Of a stretch of 50,160 nucleotides of DNA, positions 19,857 through 29,570 are shown in pieces (positions within the stretch are counted from its first letter, which is position 1; every line of letters starts with the position of its first letter). Source of the DNA: Paracoccaceae bacterium (lineage in GTDB: Bacteria; Pseudomonadota; Alphaproteobacteria; Rhodobacterales; Rhodobacteraceae); assembly GCA_029938175.1 (NCBI GenBank), contig JAPYON010000001.1:139659-189818 (forward strand). Reading direction: 5' to 3'. The position numbers and the translations under genes were made by a program. The notes beneath the pieces were generated by a model that was not told where the DNA came from, made no database searches, and worked only from the letters and a program-made list of their open reading frames with translations.

Positions 19857-21359
19857 ATGAACACTACAAAACCCTACGATATATTTGTAATTGGCGGAGG
19901 CGTGAACGGATGTGGGATCGCCCGTGACGCTTCTGGCCGCGGTCTGACAGTTGGTCTGGCCGAAATGAATGACCTTGCGTCGGCGACATCTTCGGCCTCA
20001 ACCAAACTGTTCCATGGCGGTTTGCGCTATCTAGAGCGCTGCAAATTCCGGCTGGTCCGCGAGGCCTTGATCGAACGCGAAGTACTGTTGCAAGCCATGC
20101 CTCACATCAGTTGGCCGATGCGGTTCGTTTTACCATTACACAAAGAAATGCGTCCGGCGTGGCTGATCCGGCTGGGGTTGTTTATCTATGATAATCTAGG
20201 CGGGCGAAAAATCTTGCCGGGCACGGCAACGTTGGATTTGACCAAAGATGTAGCAGGCGAGCCACTACAATCTAAATTTTCCAAAGCATTCGAGTATTCA
20301 GATTGCTGGGTGCAAGATTCCCGACTTGTAGCCCTGAATGCCCGCGATGCGGCACAGCTCGGCGCTGATATTTTCACGCGTACCAAGGTTGTCGGTGCCC
20401 GTCGGGATGATGGGATATGGAAAATTACGCTAACCGATGAAAAAAGCTCGCGCGACGTGTTCGCCAAAGTTTTGGTTAATGCGGGTGGTCCTTGGGTTGC
20501 CGATATTATCGAGCATGCAGTGCATCTGGATACACATGAAGGCGTACGCTTGGTCCGCGGCAGTCATATCGTTACTGACCGGCTGTTCGATCACGACCGC
20601 GCCTACTTCTTTCAGGGCAGTGATAACCGGATCATTTTTGCGATGCCCTACGAGGATGATTTCACGCTTATTGGTACGACTGATCACGATCACGTCGGCG
20701 ACCCCTCGTCCCCCGTCTGCACCGAGGTCGAGGCTGATTACCTACGCAAATTTGCGTCGGAATACTTTAAGCGCCCTATTAGGAAATCACAGATCATCTG
20801 GTCGTATTCAGGCGTTCGCCCGCTGTACGACGACGACGCAAGTTCCGCGACCGAGGCAACCCGCGATTACGTGCTGACTCTACGCGAAGGTGGCGCCCCA
20901 CTACTGAATGTTTTTGGCGGCAAGATCACAACTTACCGCCGCTTATCCGAGGCAGCATTAGCAAAGCTTGTTCCGTTTTTTCCGAATATGGGCAAAAACT
21001 GGACAACAAGGGCACCCCTGCCTGGCGGTGATTTTCCGGTGGATGGTGTGCAGGCCCAGATTGACAAGCTGAAGCTAGCGTTTCCATTCCTAAGTCACAT
21101 CTGGGCGCGGCGCCTTGTGCAAACCTATGGCACGGACGCGTTTTTATTGCTCAACGGGGCGATCACGCCAGCAGATTTGGGCGAAGACTTCGGCGCTACG
21201 CTGACAATGGCCGAAGTTGAATGGCTGATGGAACATGAATTCGCCCGCACGGCCGAAGACGTTCTGTGGCGTCGCACCAAGCTGGGCTTAAGGTTGACGC
21301 AAGAAGATGCCAAATGGTTAGATTTGTTAATGCAAAAGCATTTTGAACACCTCGCCTGA
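19857..21359 (+). CDS. glpD: Glycerol-3-phosphate dehydrogenase
   Basis: YDIFVIGGGVNGCGIARDASGRGL, SSASTKLFHGGLRYLE, VRGSHIVTDRLFDHDRAYFFQ, IGTTDHDH; start chosen at 19857. Confidence 0.93.
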   Translation: MNTTKPYDIFVIGGGVNGCGIARDASGRGLTVGLAEMNDLASATSSASTKLFHGGLRYLERCKFRLVREALIEREVLLQAMPHISWPMRFVLPLHKEMRPAWLIRLGLFIYDNLGGRKILPGTATLDLTKDVAGEPLQSKFSKAFEYSDCWVQDSRLVALNARDAAQLGADIFTRTKVVGARRDDGIWKITLTDEKSSRDVFAKVLVNAGGPWVADIIEHAVHLDTHEGVRLVRGSHIVTDRLFDHDRAYFFQGSDNRIIFAMPYEDDFTLIGTTDHDHVGDPSSPVCTEVEADYLRKFASEYFKRPIRKSQIIWSYSGVRPLYDDDASSATEATRDYVLTLREGGAPLLNVFGGKITTYRRLSEAALAKLVPFFPNMGKNWTTRAPLPGGDFPVDGVQAQIDKLKLAFPFLSHIWARRLVQTYGTDAFLLLNGAITPADLGEDFGATLTMAEVEWLMEHEFARTAEDVLWRRTKLGLRLTQEDAKWLDLLMQKHFEHLA

Positions 21360-21382
21360 AATGTGGTTCCCGCCGTGCAAAT

Positions 21383-21751
21383 CTAGATTCTGCGTTCACG
21401 TAGTTTTTCGTAATAGCGAAGCGCCTGATTAGACAAGGTACTTCCCTCATCCGACAACTCGGAAGTAGAAGCCGCAGGTTTAGCAAACCCTTCACTTTCC
21501 CAAACCGACTTATACCAATGGCTTGCCCAAGCCCCGTCATCTTTATGTCCGCCTTTCGGCCAGTTCAGCATGGTGGTTTGAAAATCAAACCCAATGTTAT
21601 AACAAATTTCTCGCAAAACGATTTCGGGATTCGCTAAAATATCATCGCTATCCACGACAACCGGTTTTTCACCTATTTCCGTTGCAATCTGGTCGAATAT
21701 TTCAGCTTGCTGTTTAAGCCCGATATCGTCCAGTGCCAGCTTCAAGCCGTC
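21383..21751 (-). pseudogene. C-terminal remnant of a sulfotransferase-family protein
   Basis: LDDIGLKQQAEIFDQIATEIGEKPVVVDSDDILANPEIVLREICYNIGFDF...KDDGAWASHWYKSVWESEGF; N-terminal PAPS-binding half absent; stop immediately upstream (21752-21754). Confidence 0.6.
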
Positions 21752-21894
21752 TCAAAGCAATCCAAAATTTTCGAACGTAGCTCAAACGGCGGAAATAACT
21801 CGCTAACTATATTTCCCTTTTGTGAAATTTTGTTTGATTTTTTCACCAAGCACGCGCTCACTATCCAAAACAGGTGAAAGGCCGTGTGATTCCC

Positions 21895-22476
21895 ATGTCG
21901 AAACCTATCCACCAAGATACCGATCACTCCGCCGCCCTCGGCCGCGATCTGCGCGCCCTGCGCAAAGCCCGCAACCTAACGTTAAACGAACTCGCTATCC
22001 GCATCGGCCGTTCCGTAGGCTTCCTTAGCCAAATCGAGCGAGGCCTTTCGGCGCCCTCGATCCGTGACCTGCGCACCCTCGCCAAAGCTTTTGAAGTCCC
22101 CGTAAGCTGGTTTTTCCTGACCAACGAGGGCGACGAGGCCGAGCGTGAATACATTGTCCGTGCTGACAATCGCCGCGCACTTGGCACGACCGAGGAAGGC
22201 ATTATAGAAGAACTCCTCTCGCCGGACCTTGGCGGCAGTTTCGAGATGTTCCGCTCCGCCATCGAGGCTCGAACCGAACAAACCGAATTCATTTACCGCG
22301 AAACCGAAGAAGCCGGATATCTCGTCTCTGGACAGATCGATCTCTGGATCGAAGGCCGGAAATTCAGCCTGACCGCAGGCGACAGCTTCCGTTTCGACCA
22401 TAAACCCGTTCGCTGGCACAACACCGGCGACGTTCAAGCAATTATCATCTGGGTGGTTAGCCCTCCAGTTTACTAA
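21895..22476 (+). CDS. XRE-family HTH regulator with C-terminal cupin domain
   Basis: HTH LRALRKARNLTLNELAIRIGRSVGFLSQIERGLSAPSIRDL followed by cupin (SFRFDHKPVRWHNTGDVQAIIIWV). Confidence 0.9.
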   Translation: MSKPIHQDTDHSAALGRDLRALRKARNLTLNELAIRIGRSVGFLSQIERGLSAPSIRDLRTLAKAFEVPVSWFFLTNEGDEAEREYIVRADNRRALGTTEEGIIEELLSPDLGGSFEMFRSAIEARTEQTEFIYRETEEAGYLVSGQIDLWIEGRKFSLTAGDSFRFDHKPVRWHNTGDVQAIIIWVVSPPVY

Positions 22477-22489
22477 AAGGACTTCGCCG

Positions 22490-24952
22490 ATGGCAGAACT
22501 TCCCTCAACAGCCCGTGTGGTCATTATCGGTGGCGGAGCCGTTGGAACTTCGGCCCTTTATCATTTGGCCAAGGCAGGCTGGACAGATTGCGTGCTGCTT
22601 GAGAAAAACGAGTTAACCTCAGGTTCCACATGGCACGCCGCCGGAAATGTCCCGACGTTTTCCACGTCGTGGTCTGTTATGCACATGCAACGATATTCCG
22701 CCGAAATGTACCGCGACTTGGAAGAAGTTGTTGATTACCCGATGAACTATCACGTCACAGGCTCCATCCGTCTAGCGCACAGTAACGAGCGTATGCAGGA
22801 ATTCGAACGGGCCAAAGGCATGGGTCGTTATCAGGGCATCGACATCGACATGTGCGACTGGTCAGATCTCAAACGACTGTATCCGTTCCTCGAAACCCAT
22901 GATCTTGCAGGCGGCCTTTACGACCCGAATGACGGTGATATAGACCCCGCGCAGTTAACTCAAGCAATGGCCAAAGGCGCACGAGATTTGGGCGCAAAGA
23001 TAGTTCGTTTCTGCCCTGTTGAGGGTGTGAGCCGCGAGAATGACGAATGGGTTCTTTCTACCCCCAAGGGCGCAATACGCGCCGAAATTGTGGTTAATGC
23101 AGCCGGTTACCGTGCCCAAGAACTAGGGCGTATGTTCATTCCGTACGGGGGCCGCGAAGTACCGATGATGACAATGAGTCACCAGTATTTGCTGACCGGC
23201 GAGATCCCCGAGCTCGAAAAATGGTCGGTCGCCAACAGTCAGAAACTGCCCCTGCTGCGCGACGTGGACAGCTCCTATTACCTGCGCCAAGAAAAGAACG
23301 GCCTCAACCTTGGGCCGTACGAGCGGAATTGCAAAGGTCATTGGATGACGGCAGACGACAAGATGCCGGACGACTTCTCTTTCCAGCTTTACCCAAATGA
23401 TCTGGATCGCCTTGAATGGTATATCGAGGATGCGATGGCCCGGGTTCCATTGCTCGGCAAAGTCGGGATTAGCAAGGTCATCAACGGCCCGATACCCTAC
23501 ACGCCCGACGGCAACGGCTTGATCGGCCCAATGCCTGGCGTGCCAAACGCGTTCGAAGCCTGCGTTTTTACCTTCGGAATCGCCCAAGCTGGCGGCGCGG
23601 GCAAAGTTTTGGCCGAATGGGTGACCGAAGGCGAAACCGAGTGGGATATGTGGTCCGTCGATCCCCGTCGTTTTACAGGGCACTGTGATCAGGACTACAC
23701 CAACAAGAAGGGCGTGGAGATATACGGCTATGAATACGCCATGCATTTTCCCCGCCATGAATGGCCTGCCGCGCGGGATAAAAAACTCTCCGCGATCCAC
23801 GATAAAACCACTGCACTCGGCGCACAATTCGGTGCCGGAAATGGCTGGGAGCGCGCGAACTGGTATGCGCAAAACGGCGACGACACATCGCACGAATCCA
23901 CCCTGACGTGGGACCGCGAAGGCCCATGGCAACAACGCATCCGCGAAGAATGCCACGCGGTGCGCGACGCCGCCGGAATCCTCGATCTGCCCGGTTTCTC
24001 GCGCTACAACGTGAAGGGCGCGGGCGCCTGCGCGTGGCTCACCACCCGCACCGCCAGTTTGATCCCCAAAGTTGGGCGTGTGGGCTTGGCATATTTCACC
24101 GACACTCGCGGCCGCGTCGTTACCGAAATGTCTATCATCGCGTTAGAGGAGGATTCATTCCTTCTTATCACCGCCGCCTCGGCAGAATGGCACGATCTGG
24201 AACTGCTGATCCGCAACCTCCCCAAAGGGTCGGACATTGACATCCAGAACGTCACAGCGGACTTCTCCTGCCATATCCTGACCGGCCCAAAGTCCCGCGC
24301 CATCCTGACGGAAGTCTGCGATGCAGACCTGACCGGCCCTTGGCTGACCCATCAAACCACCCAAATCGCCGGAAAAGAATGCCAGCTGTTGCGTGTATCC
24401 TTCGCCGGTGAACTCGGCTGGGAAATCCACACTATGGTCGGTGACACACCCGAAATTTTCGACACGGTTTGGACCGCTGGCCAAGCACACGGGCTGAAAC
24501 CGTTCGGGATGTATGCACTCGACAGCTTGCGCCTGGAAAAAGGATATCGCGCGTGGAAGGGCGACCTATCGACCGATTATTCGATGCTGGAATCCGGTTT
24601 GGACAGGTTCTTGAAGCTGGATAAACCTCAAGATTTCCCCGGCAAAGCCGCGCTTCAGAACGAAAAGCAGAAAGGCGTCAAAAAACGGTTTGTGACCTTG
24701 ATAGTCGAGGCAGGCGCGTCCGACACCCCCTACATGTCCACCCTCTGGCACGACGGCAAAGTTGTTGGCGAAACAACGTCGGGCGGTTGGGGTCATCGTA
24801 TCGAGAAATCCATCGCGCTGGGCATGTTGCGCATTGATCTAACCGAACCCGGAACAGAAATCGAAGTCGAAATCTACGGCAAGCGCTGCAAAGCCACCGT
24901 TCAGCCAGACCAACCCCTTTGGGATCCCAAAAACGAAAGATTGCGGTCATGA
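22490..24952 (+). CDS. FAD-dependent oxidoreductase / GcvT-domain protein, dimethylglycine/sarcosine dehydrogenase family (copy 1)
   Basis: RVVIIGGGAVGTSALYHLAKAGWTDCVLLEKNELTSGSTWHAAG; C-terminal GcvT/THF-binding domain (FAGELGWEIH, ALDSLRLEKGYRAWKGDL). Confidence 0.9.
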   Translation: MAELPSTARVVIIGGGAVGTSALYHLAKAGWTDCVLLEKNELTSGSTWHAAGNVPTFSTSWSVMHMQRYSAEMYRDLEEVVDYPMNYHVTGSIRLAHSNERMQEFERAKGMGRYQGIDIDMCDWSDLKRLYPFLETHDLAGGLYDPNDGDIDPAQLTQAMAKGARDLGAKIVRFCPVEGVSRENDEWVLSTPKGAIRAEIVVNAAGYRAQELGRMFIPYGGREVPMMTMSHQYLLTGEIPELEKWSVANSQKLPLLRDVDSSYYLRQEKNGLNLGPYERNCKGHWMTADDKMPDDFSFQLYPNDLDRLEWYIEDAMARVPLLGKVGISKVINGPIPYTPDGNGLIGPMPGVPNAFEACVFTFGIAQAGGAGKVLAEWVTEGETEWDMWSVDPRRFTGHCDQDYTNKKGVEIYGYEYAMHFPRHEWPAARDKKLSAIHDKTTALGAQFGAGNGWERANWYAQNGDDTSHESTLTWDREGPWQQRIREECHAVRDAAGILDLPGFSRYNVKGAGACAWLTTRTASLIPKVGRVGLAYFTDTRGRVVTEMSIIALEEDSFLLITAASAEWHDLELLIRNLPKGSDIDIQNVTADFSCHILTGPKSRAILTEVCDADLTGPWLTHQTTQIAGKECQLLRVSFAGELGWEIHTMVGDTPEIFDTVWTAGQAHGLKPFGMYALDSLRLEKGYRAWKGDLSTDYSMLESGLDRFLKLDKPQDFPGKAALQNEKQKGVKKRFVTLIVEAGASDTPYMSTLWHDGKVVGETTSGGWGHRIEKSIALGMLRIDLTEPGTEIEVEIYGKRCKATVQPDQPLWDPKNERLRS

Positions 24953-27396
24953 GCAAATCTCTCCCAACCCACGCACGGGTGGTTGTAATCGGTGGCGGTG
25001 TCGCCGGTGCATCCGTGGCCTACCACTTGGCGAAACTCGGCTGGAAAGACGTGATCCTGCTGGAACGCAAGCAGCTTACGAGCGGCACAACATGGCACGC
25101 TGCAGGTCTAATCGGCCAACTCCGCGCCAGCTCCAACATGACCCGTCTGGCGAAATATACGCAGGAATTATACTTCGATCTAGAGGCTGAAACAGGTGTC
25201 GCCACAGGTATCAAGCGCAACGGCTCCATCAGCGTCGCCCTGACCGAAGAACGCCGTGAAGAACTGTACCGTGGAGCCTCCATGGCCCGCGCGTTTGGCG
25301 TTGAAGTCGAGGAAATTTCGCCCGAAGAGGCCAAAAACCGCTATCCGCATCTGAACATAGATGACGTGGTTGGTGCGGTATACCTGCCCAAAGACGGGCA
25401 GGGCGACCCTGCCAACATCACCCACGCGATGGCAAAGGGTGCGCGGAAAATGGGTGTGCAGATATTCGAAAACGTCAAAGTTACCGACATCAAAACTGAA
25501 GGTGGTCGCGTCACTGGCGTCACTGCCGAACAGGACGGCGAGACGACTCACATTACCTGTGACCACGTCGTTAACTGCGCAGGTATGTGGGCGCAAAAAG
25601 TCGGCGATATGGTCGGCGCGGCAATCCCGCTGCACGCTTGCGAACACTTCTATATTGTCACTGAAGGTATCGAAGGTTTGGGCAAACTCCCCGTTCTGCG
25701 CGTGCCTGATGAGTGTGCGTATTATAAAGAAGATGCAGGAAAGATTCTTCTGGGCGCGTTCGAACCCGTGGCCAAACCTTGGGGCATGGACGGCATTTCC
25801 GAGGATTTCGAGTTCGACCAGCTCCCCGAAGACTTTGACCATTTCGAGCCCATTCTGGAGACGGCCATCGACCGCATGCCCCTGCTGGCCGACGCGGGCA
25901 TTCACACGTTTTTCAACGGCCCTGAAAGTTTCACGCCAGACGACCGTTACTACCTTGGTGAAACGCCCGAGGTACAGAACTTCTGGGTTTGTTGCGGGTT
26001 CAACTCGGTCGGTATCCAGTCCGCTGGCGGCGCCGGCATGGCGTTGGCGCAGTGGATGGAGGACGGCGCGCCGCCCTTCGATCTGTGGGACGTGGACATC
26101 CGCCGCGTGCAGCCTTTCCAGAACAACCGCGCGTATCTGAAGGAACGTGTTAGCGAGAGTCTCGGCCTGTTGTACGCCGACCACTTCCCTTATCGCCAGC
26201 CGGTGACATCTCGCGGAATCCGTCGCTCACCGATCCACGAACATTTGAAAAAGCGTGGCGCGGTGTTTGGTGAAAGCAGTGGCTGGGAACGCGCCAACTG
26301 GTTTGCCGATGAAGGCCAGAAGGGCGAATATGAATACTCGTGGAAACGTCAAAACTGGTTCGAAAATGCCAAACGTGAACATATGGCTATCCGCGAGGGA
26401 GTCGGTCTGTTCGACATGACCAGTTTCGGTAAAATCCGTGTCGAGGGTCGCGATGCCTGCGCGTACCTGCAACGCCTTTGCGCAAACCAGATTGATGTTG
26501 AAAACGGCAAAATCGTCTACACTCAAATGCTGAATGAGCGTGGCGGCATTGAATCCGACCTGACTGTCACGCGCCTGTCCGAAACCGCCTATCTGCTGAT
26601 CGTTCCGGGCGGCACATTGCAACGCGATCTCGCGTGGTTGCGCCGTCATTTGACCGATGAATTCGTGGTCATCACCGACATAACAGCAGGCGAGGCGGTA
26701 TTCGCCATCATGGGGCCAAAATCCCGGGAATTGCTGCAAAAAGTCAGCCCAAATGATTTTTCCAACGAAGCCCACCCCTTCGGCACCATGCGTAATATAG
26801 AGATCGGCATGGGAATGGCCCGCGCGCACCGCGTTACGTACGTTGGCGAATTGGGCTGGGAAATATACGTCTCCACCGACCAAGCCGCCCATGTCTTTGA
26901 AGCCTTGGACAAGGCAGGCGAGGACGTCGGCCTGAAGCTCTGCGGTTTACACGTGCTGGACAGTTGCCGGATCGAGAAAGCCTACCGTCACTTCGGCCAC
27001 GACATCACGGACGAGGACAACGTGATCGAAGCAGGCCTTGGCTTTGCGGTAAAAACCGACAAGGGCGATTTCATTGGCCGCGATGCAGTGTTGGCGAAAC
27101 GCAAAGACGGTCTGGATAAACGGTTCTTGCAATTCCAGCTTAACGATTCCGAACCGCTACTTTATCACAACGAACCCATCCTGCGCGACGGCGTGATCGT
27201 CGGGTATTTATCGTCGGGCAATTACGGACACTTCCTCGGCGCAGGGATTGGGCTAGGGTACGTCCCTTGCGAGGGCGAGAGCGCGCTACAGGTTTTGGCC
27301 TCCACCTATGAAATTGAGATTGCAGGCGAGAAGTTCAGTGCCACTGCCAGCTTAAAACCGCTTTATGATCCGAAATCCAAGCGCGTGAAGGAGTAA
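24949..27396 (+). CDS. FAD-dependent oxidoreductase / GcvT-domain protein, dimethylglycine/sarcosine dehydrogenase family (copy 2)
   Basis: RVVVIGGGVAGASVAYHLAKLGWKDVILLERKQLTSGTTWHAAG; GcvT domain (YVGELGWEIYV, LDSCRIEKAYRHFGHDI); ATGA overlap with the previous gene. Confidence 0.9.
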   Translation: MSKSLPTHARVVVIGGGVAGASVAYHLAKLGWKDVILLERKQLTSGTTWHAAGLIGQLRASSNMTRLAKYTQELYFDLEAETGVATGIKRNGSISVALTEERREELYRGASMARAFGVEVEEISPEEAKNRYPHLNIDDVVGAVYLPKDGQGDPANITHAMAKGARKMGVQIFENVKVTDIKTEGGRVTGVTAEQDGETTHITCDHVVNCAGMWAQKVGDMVGAAIPLHACEHFYIVTEGIEGLGKLPVLRVPDECAYYKEDAGKILLGAFEPVAKPWGMDGISEDFEFDQLPEDFDHFEPILETAIDRMPLLADAGIHTFFNGPESFTPDDRYYLGETPEVQNFWVCCGFNSVGIQSAGGAGMALAQWMEDGAPPFDLWDVDIRRVQPFQNNRAYLKERVSESLGLLYADHFPYRQPVTSRGIRRSPIHEHLKKRGAVFGESSGWERANWFADEGQKGEYEYSWKRQNWFENAKREHMAIREGVGLFDMTSFGKIRVEGRDACAYLQRLCANQIDVENGKIVYTQMLNERGGIESDLTVTRLSETAYLLIVPGGTLQRDLAWLRRHLTDEFVVITDITAGEAVFAIMGPKSRELLQKVSPNDFSNEAHPFGTMRNIEIGMGMARAHRVTYVGELGWEIYVSTDQAAHVFEALDKAGEDVGLKLCGLHVLDSCRIEKAYRHFGHDITDEDNVIEAGLGFAVKTDKGDFIGRDAVLAKRKDGLDKRFLQFQLNDSEPLLYHNEPILRDGVIVGYLSSGNYGHFLGAGIGLGYVPCEGESALQVLASTYEIEIAGEKFSATASLKPLYDPKSKRVKE

Positions 27397-27399
27397 TAT

Positions 27400-28938
27400 A
27401 TGAGCAGACGAGCAGGGGGCCGCAGCGCCCGCAAAGCCATGCGTGCCGCGCCACTTTCGGAAGAAATACGCCCGATTTGTGCTGGCATGTCGGGTGGGCG
27501 TTACAAGCCCTTGTCCGATGACGACATCGCGCAAATCCACGAGGCAGCGATGGAAATTCTGTCCGACATCGGGTTTAAGGACGCGACCGAGGGCTGCATC
27601 GCCGCCTGCACCGCCGTAGGGGCGATCTATAGAGACGGGCGGCTGTTTTTTCCGCGTGATCTGGTTCTGGAAACCATCAAAACCGCGAACCGTGATATTA
27701 CCCTCTGCGGACGCGATTCAAAACACGACATCCACCCACAGGGTACCAAAGTACATTTCGGTACAGCGGGCGCCGCGGTGCATATCGTCAACGTGGAAAA
27801 AAACGAATACCGCGAAAGTATGCTACAAGATCTTTATGATGCCGCACGCATCGTGGACCAGCAGGACAACATCCACTTTTTTCAACGCCCTTTGGTGCCG
27901 CGCGACATGACAAATGAGCTGGATCTGGACATAAACACGCTTTATGCGAGCCTTTCGGGTACTAATAAACATATCGGTACCAGCATCACTCTGGTCGAGA
28001 ACTGCAAGCCGTTTGTTGACATGATCTACGCAGTTGCGGGAGGCGAAAATGCGTTCCGCGCCCGCCCATTTGTCTCGGTTTCCGCGACGTTCATAGTGCC
28101 GCCGCTACGCTTTGCGACCGAGGCACTGGATGTGATTGGCGAGATGGTCAACGCCGGTGTTCCGGTGCTGCTTTTGTCTGCCGGGCAGGCGGGCGCGACC
28201 TCGCCCGCTGCGCTCGCCGGATCGGTGGTGCAGTCGATTGCCGAAGTGCTGGCTGGTCTAGTTTATATCAACGCACTTGCCCCTGGCCATCCGGCGATAT
28301 TCGGGCCGTGGCCGTTCGTGTCGGACCTGCGTACTGGTGCTATGTCCGGCGGCTCGGGTGAGCAGTCGTTGCTGATTGCTGCAGTAACCCAGATGGCCAA
28401 CCATTATGACCTTCCTTGTGGTGTGCCCGCCGGAATGAGCGATGCAAAAATGCCGGATATCCAGTCGGGTTATGAAAAAGGCATCACCACGGTGATGGCT
28501 GGCTTGTCCGGTGGTAATATGGTGTACGAAGCTGCGGGAATGCATGGTTCGTTGTTGGGATTCTGTCTTGAAAGCCTGATCCTCGATAATGACATTCTGG
28601 GTCAGTCGCTTCGCTGTGTACGCGGGATTGAGGTGAACGAGGACACGCTGTCGTTGGACACGATCCGTAATGTAATCAACGGGCCGGAGCATTTTCTGGG
28701 CCAGCCTCAGACGCTCGATCTGATGCAGAAAGAGTACATCTATCCGGTGATCGGTGACCGCACGACCCCGAAGGAATGGGAGGAATTGCAAAAACCCGAG
28801 ATAGTCATCAAAGCCATTAAGGAAAAGCGCCGCATTCTGGTTGAGTTTTTCCCACAGTATATTTCAGAAGCAGTGGATGCGGATTTACGTGCGCGATTTG
28901 ATATTAAGCTGCCAAGGGAACGGATGAAACGGGCGTAA
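27400..28938 (+). CDS. Trimethylamine methyltransferase (MttB) family protein, non-pyrrolysine type
   Basis: Family-typical LSDDDIAQIHEAAMEILSDIGF N-terminus, AGMSDAKMPDIQSGYEKGITTVMAGLSGGNMVYEAAGMHGSLLGFCLESLILDNDILG; uninterrupted 512-aa ORF, no in-frame amber. Confidence 0.88.
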   Translation: MSRRAGGRSARKAMRAAPLSEEIRPICAGMSGGRYKPLSDDDIAQIHEAAMEILSDIGFKDATEGCIAACTAVGAIYRDGRLFFPRDLVLETIKTANRDITLCGRDSKHDIHPQGTKVHFGTAGAAVHIVNVEKNEYRESMLQDLYDAARIVDQQDNIHFFQRPLVPRDMTNELDLDINTLYASLSGTNKHIGTSITLVENCKPFVDMIYAVAGGENAFRARPFVSVSATFIVPPLRFATEALDVIGEMVNAGVPVLLLSAGQAGATSPAALAGSVVQSIAEVLAGLVYINALAPGHPAIFGPWPFVSDLRTGAMSGGSGEQSLLIAAVTQMANHYDLPCGVPAGMSDAKMPDIQSGYEKGITTVMAGLSGGNMVYEAAGMHGSLLGFCLESLILDNDILGQSLRCVRGIEVNEDTLSLDTIRNVINGPEHFLGQPQTLDLMQKEYIYPVIGDRTTPKEWEELQKPEIVIKAIKEKRRILVEFFPQYISEAVDADLRARFDIKLPRERMKRA

Positions 28939-29080
28939 GAAATCCAATAATGAGCGGTAACACTCTTAGCAATCGTAGCTGCAAAACGATTTGGTTACTA
29001 AACCCTTAACAGTTCGGACGTGACCCAAAAAAACGCAAATTATTCGACTGAACGGTGATAAGCGACCTCCTTTTTCGTCT

Positions 29081-29488
29081 CTAATTCACCTTTTTCCCTC
29101 GCCACGGCAGCGGCGCTACGGGAATGCCGTCATCAATCAATGACTTTGCATCCTCGAGTTTGGCTTCGCCATAAATCGGGCGCTCAGGGGCGTCGCCTTC
29201 GTGAATCGCCCTTGCCTCAGCGGCAAAGTTGTTCCCTACGTTGTCGGCGCTGTCCCTTATCTTTTTGCGCAATTCTCTGACTGCTTGTTCTGCAGCCGAC
29301 GCTGGTGCACTTAGAGGGTGTTCGCCCTTCGAAACGCGTGGGGCCATAATGGTTTTTTCTACAGTGGCATCACCACAAACCGAACATGAAACCATTCCGG
29401 CGGCGGACAGTTTGTCGTAACCCGCGCTGGAGCCAAACCAGCTTTCAAAGCGGTGGCCTTTGGCGCATTTTAAGTCGTAACGGATCAT
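29081..29488 (-). CDS. DUF1178 family protein
   Basis: MIRYDLKCAKGHRFESWFGSSAGYDKLSAAGMVSCSVCGDATVEKTIMAPRV. Confidence 0.88.
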   Translation of the reverse strand: MIRYDLKCAKGHRFESWFGSSAGYDKLSAAGMVSCSVCGDATVEKTIMAPRVSKGEHPLSAPASAAEQAVRELRKKIRDSADNVGNNFAAEARAIHEGDAPERPIYGEAKLEDAKSLIDDGIPVAPLPWRGKKVN

Positions 29489-29570
29489 TTAACCCTCGTT
29501 GGTTTCTTACATAACGTATATAGGAAGTGTTAACGTAATCCTACTAGGGCTGAGTCCAAAGGGAAGCAAT

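Noticed and set aside
23123-23956. 277-aa minus-strand ORF
   Set aside because: Antisense to the first DMGDH-family gene; no independent support.
25180-26184. 334-aa minus-strand ORF
   Set aside because: Antisense to the well-supported DMGDH/GcvT gene; composition typical of an antisense shadow frame, no recognisable domain.
27400-28938. Possibility that the MttB homologue uses pyrrolysine
   Set aside because: The ORF is uninterrupted and terminates normally at TAA; no in-frame amber, so it belongs to the non-Pyl MttB superfamily.
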